DNA of 64,000 bases from Yanshouia hominis (GCA_014385025.1 JACRTB010000007.1:62001-126000); one strand, 5' to 3'; shown: positions 38,857 through 47,979, counted from the stretch's first letter. The notes: generated by a model not told the origin, from the sequence alone. Program-made: numbers and translations.

Positions 38857-40186
38857 CTCTTTCTCTCCCCATCCGTTCCCGCGCCGCCGAAAGCAGGGCC
38901 TCACGGTCGTTGGGAAGCCGTTCCCCGACCACCTCGCGCAGCAGAAAGCGCAGCGTCCGTCCGATCTGCTCCCCCTCCGGCAGGCCGAGGGCCAGCAGGT
39001 CCCCGCCGCGGACGGCAAGCTGCTTGAGGCTCATTGCCGGACGTTCGGCAAGCAGCGCGTTGAGCGCCGTCTCGAAACGGTCCAGCTCCCGCGCGCGTTC
39101 CTCCCGGAGAGCGGGAGCCTGTGCCGCCGCATCTGCCCGCTGCATCATGAGAAGGCCGCGCAGCACCGCTTCGCCGTACCGCGCCAACAGCCGCCGCAGC
39201 CTGACCCGCTCGGGGGAAAGGGGGAGGTGATGCAGCCGCACCAGCCGGGTCACCCGCTGCCGCAGCGCGGCCGAACAGCGCAGCGCCGCCAGCGCCTCCC
39301 CGCAAAGGCGCGCGCCCTCCCGGTCGTGGCCGTAAAAATGCCCCTGCCCGTCGGCACAGGCGGGCTTTCCCACATCGTGCAGGAGAGCCGCCAGTCTCAG
39401 CGGAAATTCAGGCGAAACCGCCCCCGCCGCCCGCACCGCGTGCTCATAGACGTCGTAGCAGTGGTACCGCTCGGGCTGCGCCAGCCCGACGCATCCCGCA
39501 AGCGCCGGAAAAACCGCACAGACCGCCTCGGGATATCCGAGCAGCACCCGCACCGGGTCCGGTGCGCAGAGCAGCCCTTCCAGCTCGGAAGCCACCCGTT
39601 CGGCCGCAAGCAGCTTCAGGCGAGGCAGGTTCCGCCGCAGCGCGGCGGCGGTTTCCTTCTCAATCGCAAAGCCGAAACGGGCGGAAAACCGCAGCGCGCG
39701 CAGAATCCGCAGCGCGTCCTCCCCGAACCGGCGGTCCGGGTCCCCGATGCAGCGGATCACGCCGCGCGCAAGATCCTCCTGCCCGCCGAAGAGGTCGATG
39801 ACCGCGCCGTCCTCGCCCAGACAGAGGGCGTTGATGGTGAAATCCCGGCGGGAAAGGTCCTCCTCCAGCGAGCGGGTGAAGCGCACCTCATCCGGCCTGC
39901 GCCCGTCGGAGTAATCCCCGTCCGCCCGAAAGGAGGTGATTTCCACCGGCTCGCGGCCGATCAGCAGGGTGAGGGTGCCGTGGCGCAGCCCTGTCTCAAG
40001 AACCCGCTCTCCGGCAAAGATCATTTTCATCTCGTTCGGGCGGGCCGCGGTTGCGATGTCCCAGTCGTGCGGAGTCTCTCCGCGCAGCAGGTCGCGCACG
40101 CAGCCTCCCACCGGCACCGCGCGGAACCCCGCCCGGCGCAGCATCGACAGCGCCCGGCTGACCCTTTCAGGCGGCTCGATCGTCAT
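38849..40186 (-). CDS. cca: CCA tRNA nucleotidyltransferase with HD domain
   Basis: A 445-residue class II nucleotidyltransferase that adds or repairs the 3' CCA of tRNAs. The head domain has GGCVRDLLRGETPHDWDIAT with the catalytic Asp pair, ITSFRADGDYSDGRRPDEV, RRDFTINAL, and the nucleotide-selecting EDALRILRALRFSARFGF. An HD domain follows (RLAALLHDVGKP; GHDREGARLC), suggesting extra phosphohydrolase activity. It begins at the ATG at 40186 after AAGGGG. The mrp promoter lies just outside it in the divergent direction. Confidence 0.93.
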   Translation of the reverse strand: MTIEPPERVSRALSMLRRAGFRAVPVGGCVRDLLRGETPHDWDIATAARPNEMKMIFAGERVLETGLRHGTLTLLIGREPVEITSFRADGDYSDGRRPDEVRFTRSLEEDLSRRDFTINALCLGEDGAVIDLFGGQEDLARGVIRCIGDPDRRFGEDALRILRALRFSARFGFAIEKETAAALRRNLPRLKLLAAERVASELEGLLCAPDPVRVLLGYPEAVCAVFPALAGCVGLAQPERYHCYDVYEHAVRAAGAVSPEFPLRLAALLHDVGKPACADGQGHFYGHDREGARLCGEALAALRCSAALRQRVTRLVRLHHLPLSPERVRLRRLLARYGEAVLRGLLMMQRADAAAQAPALREERARELDRFETALNALLAERPAMSLKQLAVRGGDLLALGLPEGEQIGRTLRFLLREVVGERLPNDREALLSAARERMGRERDE

Positions 40187-40213
40187 GCCTGTCCACCCCT
40201 TCCCGTGCGGCGC

Positions 40214-40242
40214 TTGACAGCGCCGCGCGATTGTCCTATGAT
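40214..40242 (+). promoter_or_regulatory. Sigma-A promoter of the mrp gene
   Basis: TTGACA (40214-40219), a 17-nt spacer, TATGAT (40237-40242). Confidence 0.85.
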
Positions 40243-40297
40243 TAACATTGGCATTGCGCGGTCCGTACAGCGGCCGCAAAACAAGGAGGAAATTTTC

Positions 40298-41125
40298 ATG
40301 AGCGAATGTAATCACGACTGCTCCAGCTGCTCCGCCAACTGCGGCGAGCGCCAGCAGCCCGAAAGCTTTCTCGAAAAGCTCAACGACCGCAGCAGCGTCA
40401 AAAAGGTCGTCGCGGTCGTCAGCGGCAAGGGCGGCGTCGGCAAAAGCCTTGTCACCGCACTGACCGCCTGCGAGGCGCGCCGCCGCGGCAAGCGGGTCGC
40501 GGTACTCGACGCCGACATCACCGGGCCCTCGATTCCCCGCGCCTTCGGAATCACCGAAAAGGCCCGGAGCGACGGCGAGCTGCTGTACCCGAAGGTGACC
40601 GGCACCGGCATCGAGGTCATGAGCATCAACCTGCTGCTTGAACAGGACACCGATCCGGTTGTCTGGCGCGGTCCGGTCATCGCGGGGGTAGTCAAGCAGT
40701 TCTGGACCGACGTGCTCTGGCGCGACATCGATGTGATGTTCATTGACATGCCGCCCGGAACCGGCGACGTGCCGCTGACCGTTTTCCAGTCGATTCCGGT
40801 GGACGGCATCATCATCGTCGCCTCCCCGCAGGAGCTGGTTTCGATGATCGTCGAAAAGGCGGTCAAGATGGCCGAAATGATGAACATTCCGATCCTCGGC
40901 CTGATCGAAAATATGAGCTATATCGAGTGCCCCGACTGCGGCAAAAGGATCTCCGTCTTTGGCGAGAGCCATATCGGGGAAGCCGCCGCCGCCCACAGCA
41001 CCAAGGTGCTGGGACGTCTGCCGATCCGGCCCGAGTTTGCCGCGGCGGTCGACGCCGGCGCGGTGGAGGGCATCTCCGGAGGCGATTGGCTCTCCGGCGC
41101 GGTCGATGCCGTAGAGGCGCTGTAG
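40298..41125 (+). CDS. Mrp/NBP35-family iron-sulfur carrier ATPase
   Basis: A 275-residue P-loop ATPase for Fe-S cluster carriage or assembly. An N-terminal Cys cluster (CNHDCSSCSANC) resembles that of NBP35. It is followed by the deviant Walker A SGKGGVGKS, the DADITGPSIPR motif, MPPGTGD and a C-terminal CPDCGKR pair that binds the bridging cluster. Anaerobic Firmicutes often have this form. The ATG follows AAGGAGG. It stands alone between its promoter and a long terminator hairpin. Confidence 0.93.
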   Translation: MSECNHDCSSCSANCGERQQPESFLEKLNDRSSVKKVVAVVSGKGGVGKSLVTALTACEARRRGKRVAVLDADITGPSIPRAFGITEKARSDGELLYPKVTGTGIEVMSINLLLEQDTDPVVWRGPVIAGVVKQFWTDVLWRDIDVMFIDMPPGTGDVPLTVFQSIPVDGIIIVASPQELVSMIVEKAVKMAEMMNIPILGLIENMSYIECPDCGKRISVFGESHIGEAAAAHSTKVLGRLPIRPEFAAAVDAGAVEGISGGDWLSGAVDAVEAL

Positions 41126-41156
41126 TTTCTCCGCCGGGGCGCGGAAGGAATCGCAA

Positions 41157-41206
41157 GGGCGCGCTGCCCAAATGCAGATGAATGCATTTGGGCAGCGCGC
41201 CTTTTT
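41157..41206. terminator. Long terminator between mrp and the TauE-family gene
   Basis: GCGCGCTGCCCAAATGCA and TGCATTTGGGCAGCGCGC arms around GATGAA, followed by CTTTTT on the plus strand. Confidence 0.9.
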
Positions 41207-41942
41207 ACCGCTTCAAAAGCATAATCACGCCCGAAACCGCCATGAAGGCATAGACAAGGCGGCGCAGGGCGTACCCGTCGAGCCGGGAGAAAATCCGCTT
41301 GCCAAGCTGTCCGCCGAGCAGGACGGCAAAGATGCCAACCGCCCAAAGAATCAGCTCCAGGCGGCCGCAGAGGCCGTTTGCCACCCGCACCGTGTTGACA
41401 TACACATTGCTCAGGACAGTGTAAAATTGAATGCTGGCGAGATATTCCTCATTGGAATCGCTGTCGGAGAGGTAATAGGCACTGATTGGCGGCCCGCCCA
41501 TTCCAAACAGGGTGCTCATCGCTCCGCCCAGAGCCCCCGCCGCAAAGGCGTTTACCCTGGTGGGCCGAATATGAACCCGGTCGGAGAAGCGGATGAAATA
41601 GATGCTGAGGATCAGCATCAGCCCGCCCAGCAGCCGCCGGATGAGCACTTCGTTCATTGTGACCGAAACACGCACTAAAAAGGTGCTGACAATAAAATAA
41701 GCCAGCAGCGGAACAACCACCTTCCGCAGGCGGATCTGCCGGCGGTAGCGCAGCGCGAGAATTCCGCTGCTGCTCATTCCAAGGAGACTCGCCACCACCA
41801 CGGCCGAAAGAGTGCTCGGCATCATGTAGGGCAGGAACATCATTACAAAAACCCCAAAGCCGAAGCCGCAGACCGCCTGTATCACGCTGCCGCACACGCA
41901 GATAAGAAAAAAGACCGCCATCATCGTCAGGTCGAGTTGCAT
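41205..41942 (-). CDS. TauE/SafE-family sulfite/sulfonate exporter-like permease
   Basis: A 245-residue membrane protein with about eight helices in two repeats, the architecture of the TauE/SafE family. Typical segments are QAVCGFGFGVFVMMFLPY near residue 22 and MSTLFGMGGPPISAYYL in the middle, each the conserved GFG/GxGGP signature of one repeat. Members export sulfite, sulfoacetate or other small anions; the substrate is unknown here. No operon partner. Its stop lies against the mrp terminator. Confidence 0.9.
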   Translation of the reverse strand: MQLDLTMMAVFFLICVCGSVIQAVCGFGFGVFVMMFLPYMMPSTLSAVVVASLLGMSSSGILALRYRRQIRLRKVVVPLLAYFIVSTFLVRVSVTMNEVLIRRLLGGLMLILSIYFIRFSDRVHIRPTRVNAFAAGALGGAMSTLFGMGGPPISAYYLSDSDSNEEYLASIQFYTVLSNVYVNTVRVANGLCGRLELILWAVGIFAVLLGGQLGKRIFSRLDGYALRRLVYAFMAVSGVIMLLKR

Positions 41943-42039
41943 TGCCGCTCCCCCTTTCCGCCAAGGGGTCGGGCGAAAAAACCGCCCGGCCGTCGGCTTT
42001 TATCATAGCAGAAGGAAAGGGGATTGTAAAGCCGCCGGA

Positions 42040-42197
42040 GAAGCCCCGGCGCATGGTCTTTCAGCTTAGGCCCCGCCCATGCCCCGGAAAAACTCCGTAC
42101 AGAAGCCCCGGCGCATGGCTTTTCAGCTTAGGCCCGCCCATGCCCCGGAAAAACTCCGTACAGAAGCCCCGGCGCATGGCTTTTCAGCTTAGACCTC
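42040..42197. repeat. Three-copy 61/62-bp tandem repeat at the 3' end of the gene after spoIIP
   Basis: GAAGCCCCGGCGCATGG recurs at 42040, 42102 and 42163. Copies share TTTCAGCTTAGG and CATGCCCCGGAAAAACTCCG. The innermost copy runs over the stop codon (TAA at 42189-42191) of the leftward gene; the two outer copies lie downstream. Confidence 0.92.
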
Positions 42198-42572
42198 GCC
42201 CGCGTTGCGGTAGAATTCCCGTTCGAGCCTACGGTCTTGCGCCTGCCCGGCCAGATTCTTGGCCAGCAGTCCCGCACGCACGGAAAAGCGAAGCTCCGCC
42301 GGAACGATCCAGCGGTCGAGCATTTGGAAGACGCCCGCCGCACGGTCGAGCCAGACGAGCGGGAGGCGGGCTTCCCAGCTCCCGGCACGGACCAGCAGAA
42401 GAGGCTCGGGCGAGGCCTTCAGCACGGCGGTGGGTCTGTCCAGACTGGAAAAATCTCCCCGCGCCGCCTGAAGCTGTACCCAGAACAGCGCGAGCAGAAA
42501 GCAAAAAAGGATTGACGTCAATAAAAAGGCAAACAGCAGGGGGCGGATCCGCCCCCTGCCCAGACGAATCAT
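42189..42572 (-). CDS. Single-pass membrane protein, unknown, downstream of spoIIP
   Basis: A 127-residue protein with one N-terminal membrane helix (PLLFAFLLTSILFCFLLALFW) and a mostly extracytoplasmic or forespore-facing domain of about 90 residues. No family is recognised. It starts 5 nt after the spoIIP stop and is probably co-expressed with gpr and spoIIP late in sporulation. Its last residues (FYRNAGEV) lie at the edge of a tandem repeat. Confidence 0.6.
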   Translation of the reverse strand: MIRLGRGRIRPLLFAFLLTSILFCFLLALFWVQLQAARGDFSSLDRPTAVLKASPEPLLLVRAGSWEARLPLVWLDRAAGVFQMLDRWIVPAELRFSVRAGLLAKNLAGQAQDRRLEREFYRNAGEV

Positions 42573-42577
42573 CCGGT

Positions 42578-43747
42578 TCAGGGGTTCGACTTCCCTTCAA
42601 GCAGCAGTCCGGCAAGGGCGCTGCCCGCCGCTTCGGCAGTGCGCTTCGCTTCCTCGAGGGTGTTGGCGTGGGAGCCGAACTCGAGCAGAAGCGCGCCGGT
42701 GGAAAGCTGCTGGTTATATTTTCGGCAGGAAAAGAGGATCGGACGGGTCAGACCGGGGTACTCTCTCTCGATCCGGGCGCAGAAGGCCCCCGCAAAGCGG
42801 AGGTTCTCCCGCCAGTTAGGCAGAAGGCCGGTGCCGTCGTCGCAGTTCGAGACAATCATGAGCTGGGCGTATTTTTCCCCGCCGATTTCAGCGGTCGGCT
42901 TGACGATCAGCCCGCCTTCCCGCTCAATGGCGTCGCGGTGCAGGTCGAGCACCACCTTGATGGTGGGATACTGCTCGAGATACCGCTTGATCGAGCGGTA
43001 GCTGTTGGCATAGGATCCGTTGTAGGAGGGGTAGTCGTGCTGGCTGGTGTCGTGCACCACCCCGATGCCCCGCGACCGCAGCGCACGGGCCATCACCGCC
43101 CCCACCGCCACCATGTTGTTATTGTTATCGGTCGAGCGCCAGTTATACCGGTTGTCGTAGCTGTCGCTGTCATAGGGTGCGAAGCTCTCGGTCGCGTGGG
43201 TGTGATAGATCAGCACCTGCGGCTCTGCGGTGTCGGAGAGCGCGGGGATTCTCGGCGCCTGAAGCAGCCGTTCAATCTCCTCACGCGCCAGCTCGGTGTC
43301 ATTCCGCAGCCAGTAGTTCCCGATTGGAATTGCCGCGTGGGTTGCCGCGCCGGAAAAATCCTCCTGAAGCACCGGACGGCGGTACTCCTCCGGGATGTCG
43401 GGGGCAATATAGGGCAGCGGCTTCGCCCCCTCCGGCAGTCCGCCGGTCCGCAGATCCGGTTCCTCCCCGGATTCGGGGAAGGGGACGGATGACACCTCCG
43501 GCTTCCGGTCCTCCTGCCCCGGAAGCGGAGAGACCGCCTCAAGCGGCGCCCCGCTTCCCTCCCGCAACCCGGAAAGCAGAGCGGAAAAGGCTCCTTCCGG
43601 CATCGCGAGCACCGCCGAGAAGAGAGCCGCCTGCGAGAGGGCGGGCGCAAGGAGAGGGGCCAGCGAAACAGCCGCCGCTCCTGCCAGCAGAGCGGCGGCG
43701 ATCCACGCCGGAGCTTTTCCGATCCTCCGTTTTTTCCCTCGTCTCAC
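42578..43747 (-). CDS. spoIIP: Stage II sporulation protein P
   Basis: A 389-residue cell-wall amidase/endopeptidase that works with SpoIID and SpoIIM to degrade septal peptidoglycan during engulfment. One N-terminal membrane helix (APAWIAAALLAGAAAVSL), a low-complexity region, then the SpoIIP catalytic domain with the zinc-site motifs LIYHTHATESF and VVLDLHRDAIER, plus YNGSYANSYRSIKRYLEQYP. The start is GTG at 43747 after GGAGAG. It follows gpr, the order known from Bacillus. Confidence 0.94.
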   Translation of the reverse strand: MRRGKKRRIGKAPAWIAAALLAGAAAVSLAPLLAPALSQAALFSAVLAMPEGAFSALLSGLREGSGAPLEAVSPLPGQEDRKPEVSSVPFPESGEEPDLRTGGLPEGAKPLPYIAPDIPEEYRRPVLQEDFSGAATHAAIPIGNYWLRNDTELAREEIERLLQAPRIPALSDTAEPQVLIYHTHATESFAPYDSDSYDNRYNWRSTDNNNNMVAVGAVMARALRSRGIGVVHDTSQHDYPSYNGSYANSYRSIKRYLEQYPTIKVVLDLHRDAIEREGGLIVKPTAEIGGEKYAQLMIVSNCDDGTGLLPNWRENLRFAGAFCARIEREYPGLTRPILFSCRKYNQQLSTGALLLEFGSHANTLEEAKRTAEAAGSALAGLLLEGKSNP

Positions 43748-43855
43748 AAAAGCGCTCTCCTTTTCGCCACGGCTTGTTCGATGATATAGATATGCCGCCG
43801 GGACGAAAATTATGCCTGCGGAGCCTTTGCGGGCCGTTTTCCCGGGGAATGCGCC

Positions 43856-44692
43856 TCAGGAGAGCAGGGCGGAAAGCTCATCGGGTCCGAGGGTCGGCTG
43901 AAGCGCCCGGTTGATCCCCTCCGCGAGGATCGCCGCCCCCTGCCCGATGATCCGGTCAATGTCGCGCGGGGTTGCCATCAGCGGCTCCCGGGGCTCCTCC
44001 CCCTCCCCGCAGAGAGCGGCGGCGTCCACCACCGTGGGGATTCCGACAGCGAACACCGGAACCCCCAGTGTCTCCCGCGAAAGGGCCGCCCGGCTGTTAA
44101 GCACCCCCGACCCGGGGGAAATGCCGCTGTCCGAAAGCTGAATCGTGCGGCCCAGCCGGGTCATCGAGCGGGCCGCGAGGGCGTCGACCGCAATGACCGA
44201 GGCAAATTCCCCGCCGCGCAGCAGCGATGCGGTCAGCTCCGCCACCTCAAATCCGGTCTCTCCCATCACGCCGGGAGCCAGCGCGCAGACCGGCCGCACC
44301 CCCTCCATGCCGATTTCGCGCAGCAGCTCCGGCGGCAGATGACGGGTGGCGAGGATTCCCTTTGCCGTCTCCGGTCCGAGCAGATCGGGGGTGATGGAGC
44401 GGTTGCCCAGCCCCACCACCAGCGCCGGACCGTCGGGCAGCAGACCGGCCAGCGCCGAAGCGAGCTGCTCCGCCAGCGTTTCCCGTTCCTCAAACGGTCC
44501 CTCCAGGGTGAGGTAATAGCCGCGCGGCCGCCCCAGCCGTTCGGCCGCGCCCTGCGTTTCGATCCGCACGACGGTGCACAGAACCGCGCCCTCCTTCTTT
44601 TCTTCACAAAACACCCCTTCCGGCAGCTTGTGATCGCCGGTATCGGCCGCCTCAAGCGCCAGATCGGTCCTCGGCGGCAGTTTGTTTGTCAT
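43856..44692 (-). CDS. gpr: GPR endopeptidase (spore germination protease)
   Basis: A 278-residue aspartic-type protease, made as a zymogen in the forespore, that degrades small acid-soluble spore proteins at germination. The N terminus PPRTDLALEAAD carries the propeptide-like cleavage region. GLGNRSITPDLLGPE, GVMGETGFEVAEL and VIAVDALAARSMTRLGRTIQLSDSG are the family blocks, the last containing catalytic Asp residues. The ATG at 44692 follows GAGGAAA. It is divergent from rpsT and upstream of spoIIP. Confidence 0.94.
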   Translation of the reverse strand: MTNKLPPRTDLALEAADTGDHKLPEGVFCEEKKEGAVLCTVVRIETQGAAERLGRPRGYYLTLEGPFEERETLAEQLASALAGLLPDGPALVVGLGNRSITPDLLGPETAKGILATRHLPPELLREIGMEGVRPVCALAPGVMGETGFEVAELTASLLRGGEFASVIAVDALAARSMTRLGRTIQLSDSGISPGSGVLNSRAALSRETLGVPVFAVGIPTVVDAAALCGEGEEPREPLMATPRDIDRIIGQGAAILAEGINRALQPTLGPDELSALLS

Positions 44693-44725
44693 GGGTTTCC
44701 TCCTCAAATAATTTTTTGAAAGGTG

Positions 44726-44754
44726 TTGATTTTTCCGCGGATTAATGATAAGAT
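44726..44754 (+). promoter_or_regulatory. Sigma-A promoter of rpsT
   Basis: TTGATT (44726-44731), a 17-nt spacer, TAAGAT (44749-44754). Confidence 0.78.
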
Positions 44755-44791
44755 AACTTGTACTGTACTGCGATGGTAAGGAGGTGTAACG

Positions 44792-45052
44792 ATGCCGAAC
44801 ATCAAATCCGCGAAGAAAAGAGTCAAGGTGATTGCCGCCAAGACCGAGCTGAATAAGGCGCAGAGATCTCAGCTGAGATCCACCCTGAAGAAAGCGGAGC
44901 TTTCTCTCGCAGAAGGCGGTGAGAACTGCGCCGAGGTTGTGCGCCATGCAATCAAGACCGTCGATCAGGCTGCTGCCAAGGGAATCATTCACAAGAATGT
45001 TGCTTCCCGCAAAAAGTCCGCCCTTGTCTGCAAGCTGAATAAAATAGGCTAA
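44792..45052 (+). CDS. rpsT: 30S ribosomal protein S20
   Basis: An 86-residue basic protein beginning MPNIKSAKKRVKVIAAKTEL, with the late IIHKNVASRKKSALVCKLN, the S20 consensus. It binds 16S rRNA early in 30S assembly. AAGGAGGTG gives a strong RBS. It has its own promoter and terminator. Confidence 0.97.
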   Translation: MPNIKSAKKRVKVIAAKTELNKAQRSQLRSTLKKAELSLAEGGENCAEVVRHAIKTVDQAAAKGIIHKNVASRKKSALVCKLNKIG

Positions 45053-45057
45053 CAACG

Positions 45058-45087
45058 AAAACGAACGGCGAGCCGTTCGTTTTTTGT
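45058..45087 (+). terminator. Terminator of rpsT
   Basis: AAAACGAACGG-CGAG-CCGTTCGTTTTTTG. Confidence 0.92.
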
Positions 45088-45182
45088 TTTGCGGAAAAGC
45101 GGCTTTGCCCACGGCTCTTTTCTATCAATAGGTTGCCCGGAATTTTACCGCATAAAAGTCCGCTGGCCGGCGCGGACCGACA

Positions 45183-45214
45183 AAAAACCGTCACATCAAA
45201 ATGTGACGGTTTTG
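45183..45214. terminator. Second hairpin terminator before the methyltransferase gene
   Basis: AAAACCGTCACAT and ATGTGACGGTTTT around CAAA; T runs on both strands. No gene lies between it and the rpsT terminator. Confidence 0.8.
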
Positions 45215-45316
45215 TAAATTCTCTTTCAAATTGCCTTTATCATACCACAAAACGGCGTAAATTTCAAGTCTTGCGGTTTTCCGCCCGCCGGTGTATGAAG
45301 AATACGAGGTGATTTT

Positions 45317-46231
45317 ATGAAAGAGACGAACATGACCGCGCTGGTGAGCGCCTTTGCCCGCGCTTATCATGCCCGCGCCGATGGGCCGAAGGTCTTTGAC
45401 GACCCGATGGCGGAAGCTCTGCTGGTCCCCGGGGAGTTTGAAAAGATCTCCCGAAGCATGTCCGCGGGCATCCAATTCTTCAACCCCGCCTTTCAGGGAA
45501 GCCCGAACGAGGCGCTGCGCTGGATTGTCGGGCATCAGCTCGCCCCCACTCCGCTGGCGAGAGCCTCCTTTGCGGAGACGGCCCTCGAAAACGCCGTCCG
45601 GCTCGGCGCGCGGCAATACCTGATCCTCGGCGCCGGATACGATACCTTTGCGCTGCGCCGTCCGGTCTGGGCAGAGTCTCTGCGGATTTTTGAACTGGAC
45701 CGGCCCGCTGCCTTCCGGGAGAAGCAGGAGCGCCTGCGCCGCGCGGGAATCGCGGCCCCCGAAGGCACCTTCTTTCTCGAGGCCGATTTCAACGAAGCGG
45801 ACTGGCAGCATGTACTGACCGAATGCCCCGCCTTTTCCAGCGGACAGCGCAGCTTTTGCAGCCTGCTGGGGCTGACCTACTACATCCCGGAGGAGACCTT
45901 TTGCCGCCTGCTCGCGGACCTTGGTGCACTGCTTTTGCCCGGAAGCGCCCTCGCCTTCGACTACCCCTGCCGGGAGGGTTCGGGCAGCTGCGGCAGGCGG
46001 CAGGCGGCTCTGGCGGCGGGCGCCGGGGAACCGATGTGCGCCGCCTATTCCTTACGCGAAATGGAGACGATGCTCGCCCGCTGCGGTTTTTCGATCCGCG
46101 AGCATCTCGATCCTCCCGCGCTGACCGCGCGCTGCTTCGCAGCCTACAACGAGGCCCATCCGGATCACCCGATGACCGCCTTCGAGGGGGTCTGCTGCTG
46201 CCTTGCGGTCCGTCAGCCCGACCACCGCTGA
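45317..46231 (+). CDS. SAM-dependent methyltransferase, leucine carboxyl methyltransferase-like (PF04072)
   Basis: A 304-residue class I methyltransferase. Motif I reads YLILGAGYDTFALRR near residue 97, preceded by the family region TALVSAFARAYHARADGPKVFDDP. The acidic FELDRPAAFREKQERL is the ribose-contacting motif II, and SLLGLTYYIPEETF a later conserved block. Bacterial members methylate unknown small molecules; the eukaryotic namesake methylates PP2A. GAGGTG precedes the ATG. It has no operon partners. Confidence 0.88.
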   Translation: MKETNMTALVSAFARAYHARADGPKVFDDPMAEALLVPGEFEKISRSMSAGIQFFNPAFQGSPNEALRWIVGHQLAPTPLARASFAETALENAVRLGARQYLILGAGYDTFALRRPVWAESLRIFELDRPAAFREKQERLRRAGIAAPEGTFFLEADFNEADWQHVLTECPAFSSGQRSFCSLLGLTYYIPEETFCRLLADLGALLLPGSALAFDYPCREGSGSCGRRQAALAAGAGEPMCAAYSLREMETMLARCGFSIREHLDPPALTARCFAAYNEAHPDHPMTAFEGVCCCLAVRQPDHR

Positions 46232-46554
46232 AGGGTTAAAAGCACCGCTCTGAAATCCGCCCTCTCGTAAGGATATTTTTGATTTTGGGAAAGCTGCGGG
46301 AAGTTAACTGCCCGCGGCTTTCCTGTTGACGCCGGGTGAGCAAAAAGCGGTGAAGGCATGGGCTCCGAACCATGACTTCACCGCTTTTTATAACCATCCT
46401 TCTGCGGGGATGCCGAAAGGGCGGCGCTTTGCCTTGTGATTTTCCCGTGTCCCGGCGCGATAAGAACGCAGCGGCGAAGCCTGACCTGCGTTTGAATTGT
46501 TTTGTCCGCGTTCCCGGGCGGTCATCCGCGTGCGATGGCGAAGCCGGCCGCGCT
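46232..46554. other. Intergenic region with two hairpins and degenerate der-tail repeats
   Basis: No gene. GAAAGC.GCGGG and CCCGC.GCTTTC near 46289-46321 form a weak hairpin. A bidirectional terminator follows at 46342-46389, then degenerate copies of the der 3' end from 46446. Confidence 0.6.
46342..46389. terminator. Bidirectional terminator between the methyltransferase gene and der
   Basis: AAAAAGCGGTGAAG and CTTCACCGCTTTTT enclose a loop that itself contains CATGG/CCATG. T runs on both strands. Confidence 0.85.
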
Positions 46555-46600
46555 CTAGCTGCCTTCCCCGCGTTCCCGGGCGATAATGCGCACCGGTGTG
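46446..46600. repeat. Degenerate ~61-bp tandem repeat of the der 3' end
   Basis: CGTGTCCCGGCGCGAT (46446), CGCGTTCCCGGGCGGT (46507) and CGCGTTCCCGGGCGAT (46569) are spaced 61 and 62 bp. The third is inside der and encodes its end (RIIARERGEGS). The outer copies also share GGCGAAGCC but are well diverged. Confidence 0.55.
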
Positions 46601-47883
46601 CCGGACAGGCCAAAGGATTCCCGGATCTGGTTCTCAAGATATCGCTGATAGGAGAAGTGGAACAGCTCCTTGCTGTTGACAAAACAGACAAAGGAGGGCG
46701 GGCAGGTTGAGGGCTGGGTGATATAATAAATTTTCAGGCGCTTGCCCTTATCCGACGGCGGCTGAACCCGGGCCGTGGCATGGGCAAGCAGATCGTTGAG
46801 CGCGCCGGTGGTGATCCGCATCGCGTTGTTGGCGGCGACCTGATTGATGAGCGGGAAGAGGTTGTCCACCCGCTGTCCCGTCCTGGCAGAGAAAAAGATG
46901 AAGGGGACATAGCTCATAAAGGAGAAGTCCTGCTCGAGCTTCTTCTGAAATTCCTGCATCGTCCGGTCGTTTTTGTCCTCAACCGCGTCCCACTTGTTGA
47001 CCGCGACAATGCAGCCCTTCCCCTGCTCATGGGCATAGCCCGCGATCTTGGAATCCTGCTCGGTAAAGCCCTCGGTCGCGTCGATCATGATGACGCAGAC
47101 CTGAGCGCGGTCCACCGCCATATAGGCGCGCAGCACCGAGAAGTGCTCAATCGAGTCGGTGACCTTGCTCTTGCGCCGGATTCCGGCGGTGTCGATAAAG
47201 AGATAGCGGCCATGCGCGTTGTCGATCTCGGTGTCGGTGGCGTCGCGGGTCGTGCCCGCGATCTCAGAAACGATGGTGCGTTCCTCCCCGGCGATGCGGT
47301 TGACGAGCGAGGACTTGCCGACATTCGGCTTGCCGATGATGGCAACCGAAATGCGGTCTCCCTCTTCCCGCGCGAGGCGGGAAAAATCAATTTTTGCGCA
47401 GACTGTGTCGAGAAGATCGCCGGTGCCGTGGCCGTGCACCGACGAAACGGCGATGGGGTCGCCCAGTCCCAGATTGTAGAACTCATAGAACTCGGGAGGC
47501 GGATCACCCACCCGGTCGCATTTGTTGACGCAGAGCACCAGCGGCTTCCGGCTCTTGAGGAGCATTGAAGCCACCTCCTGATCGGTCGCCGTCACCCCGC
47601 TTCTGAGGTCGGTGACCAGGATGATGACATCCGCCTTATCGATTGCGAGCTGGGCCTGGCGGCGCATCTGCGAGAGGATCACGTCGTCGGAAAACGGCTC
47701 GATGCCGCCGGTATCAACCAGCATAAACTCCTGCCCCAGCCATTCACAGGGGGCGTAGATCCGGTCGCGGGTCACGCCGGGGGTATCCTCGACGATGGCG
47801 AGCCGCTGGCCGGTCAGTTTGTTGAAAAGGGTGGATTTGCCGACGTTCGGCCGGCCGACCACCGCGACGATCGGTTTGGACAT
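46555..47883 (-). CDS. der: Ribosome biogenesis GTPase Der (EngA)
   Basis: A 442-residue GTPase with two tandem G domains needed for 50S subunit maturation. G1 motifs are GRPNVGKSTLFN (about residue 9) and GKPNVGKSSLVN (about 183). G3 motifs are DTGGIEPF and DTAGIRRKSK, and G4 motifs are NKCD and NKWD. A KH-like C-terminal domain follows (RLKIYYITQPSTCPPSFVCFVNS; YLENQIRESFGLSGTPVRI). Length is normal. It lies downstream of rpmF with a terminator between. Confidence 0.97.
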   Translation of the reverse strand: MSKPIVAVVGRPNVGKSTLFNKLTGQRLAIVEDTPGVTRDRIYAPCEWLGQEFMLVDTGGIEPFSDDVILSQMRRQAQLAIDKADVIILVTDLRSGVTATDQEVASMLLKSRKPLVLCVNKCDRVGDPPPEFYEFYNLGLGDPIAVSSVHGHGTGDLLDTVCAKIDFSRLAREEGDRISVAIIGKPNVGKSSLVNRIAGEERTIVSEIAGTTRDATDTEIDNAHGRYLFIDTAGIRRKSKVTDSIEHFSVLRAYMAVDRAQVCVIMIDATEGFTEQDSKIAGYAHEQGKGCIVAVNKWDAVEDKNDRTMQEFQKKLEQDFSFMSYVPFIFFSARTGQRVDNLFPLINQVAANNAMRITTGALNDLLAHATARVQPPSDKGKRLKIYYITQPSTCPPSFVCFVNSKELFHFSYQRYLENQIRESFGLSGTPVRIIARERGEGS

Positions 47884-47923
47884 CCGCGGTCACTTCCTTT
47901 CTGTGGGGCGCTGCGCCCCGGCG

Positions 47924-47956
47924 AAAAAACAGAGGGGGAAGAAAGCCTTCCCCCTC
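47924..47956 (-). terminator. Terminator of the yceD-rpmF operon
   Basis: Minus strand GAGGGGGAAG and CTTCCCCCTC around a 5-nt loop, followed by TGTTTTTT. Confidence 0.85.
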
Positions 47957-47979
47957 CATCGCGCGTGGATTGTGCCTCT

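Noticed and set aside
43748-43855. Forespore sigma-G promoter between gpr and spoIIP
   Set aside because: A GCATA and a CATAT element are present, but the -10 does not fit CATnnTA at acceptable spacing.
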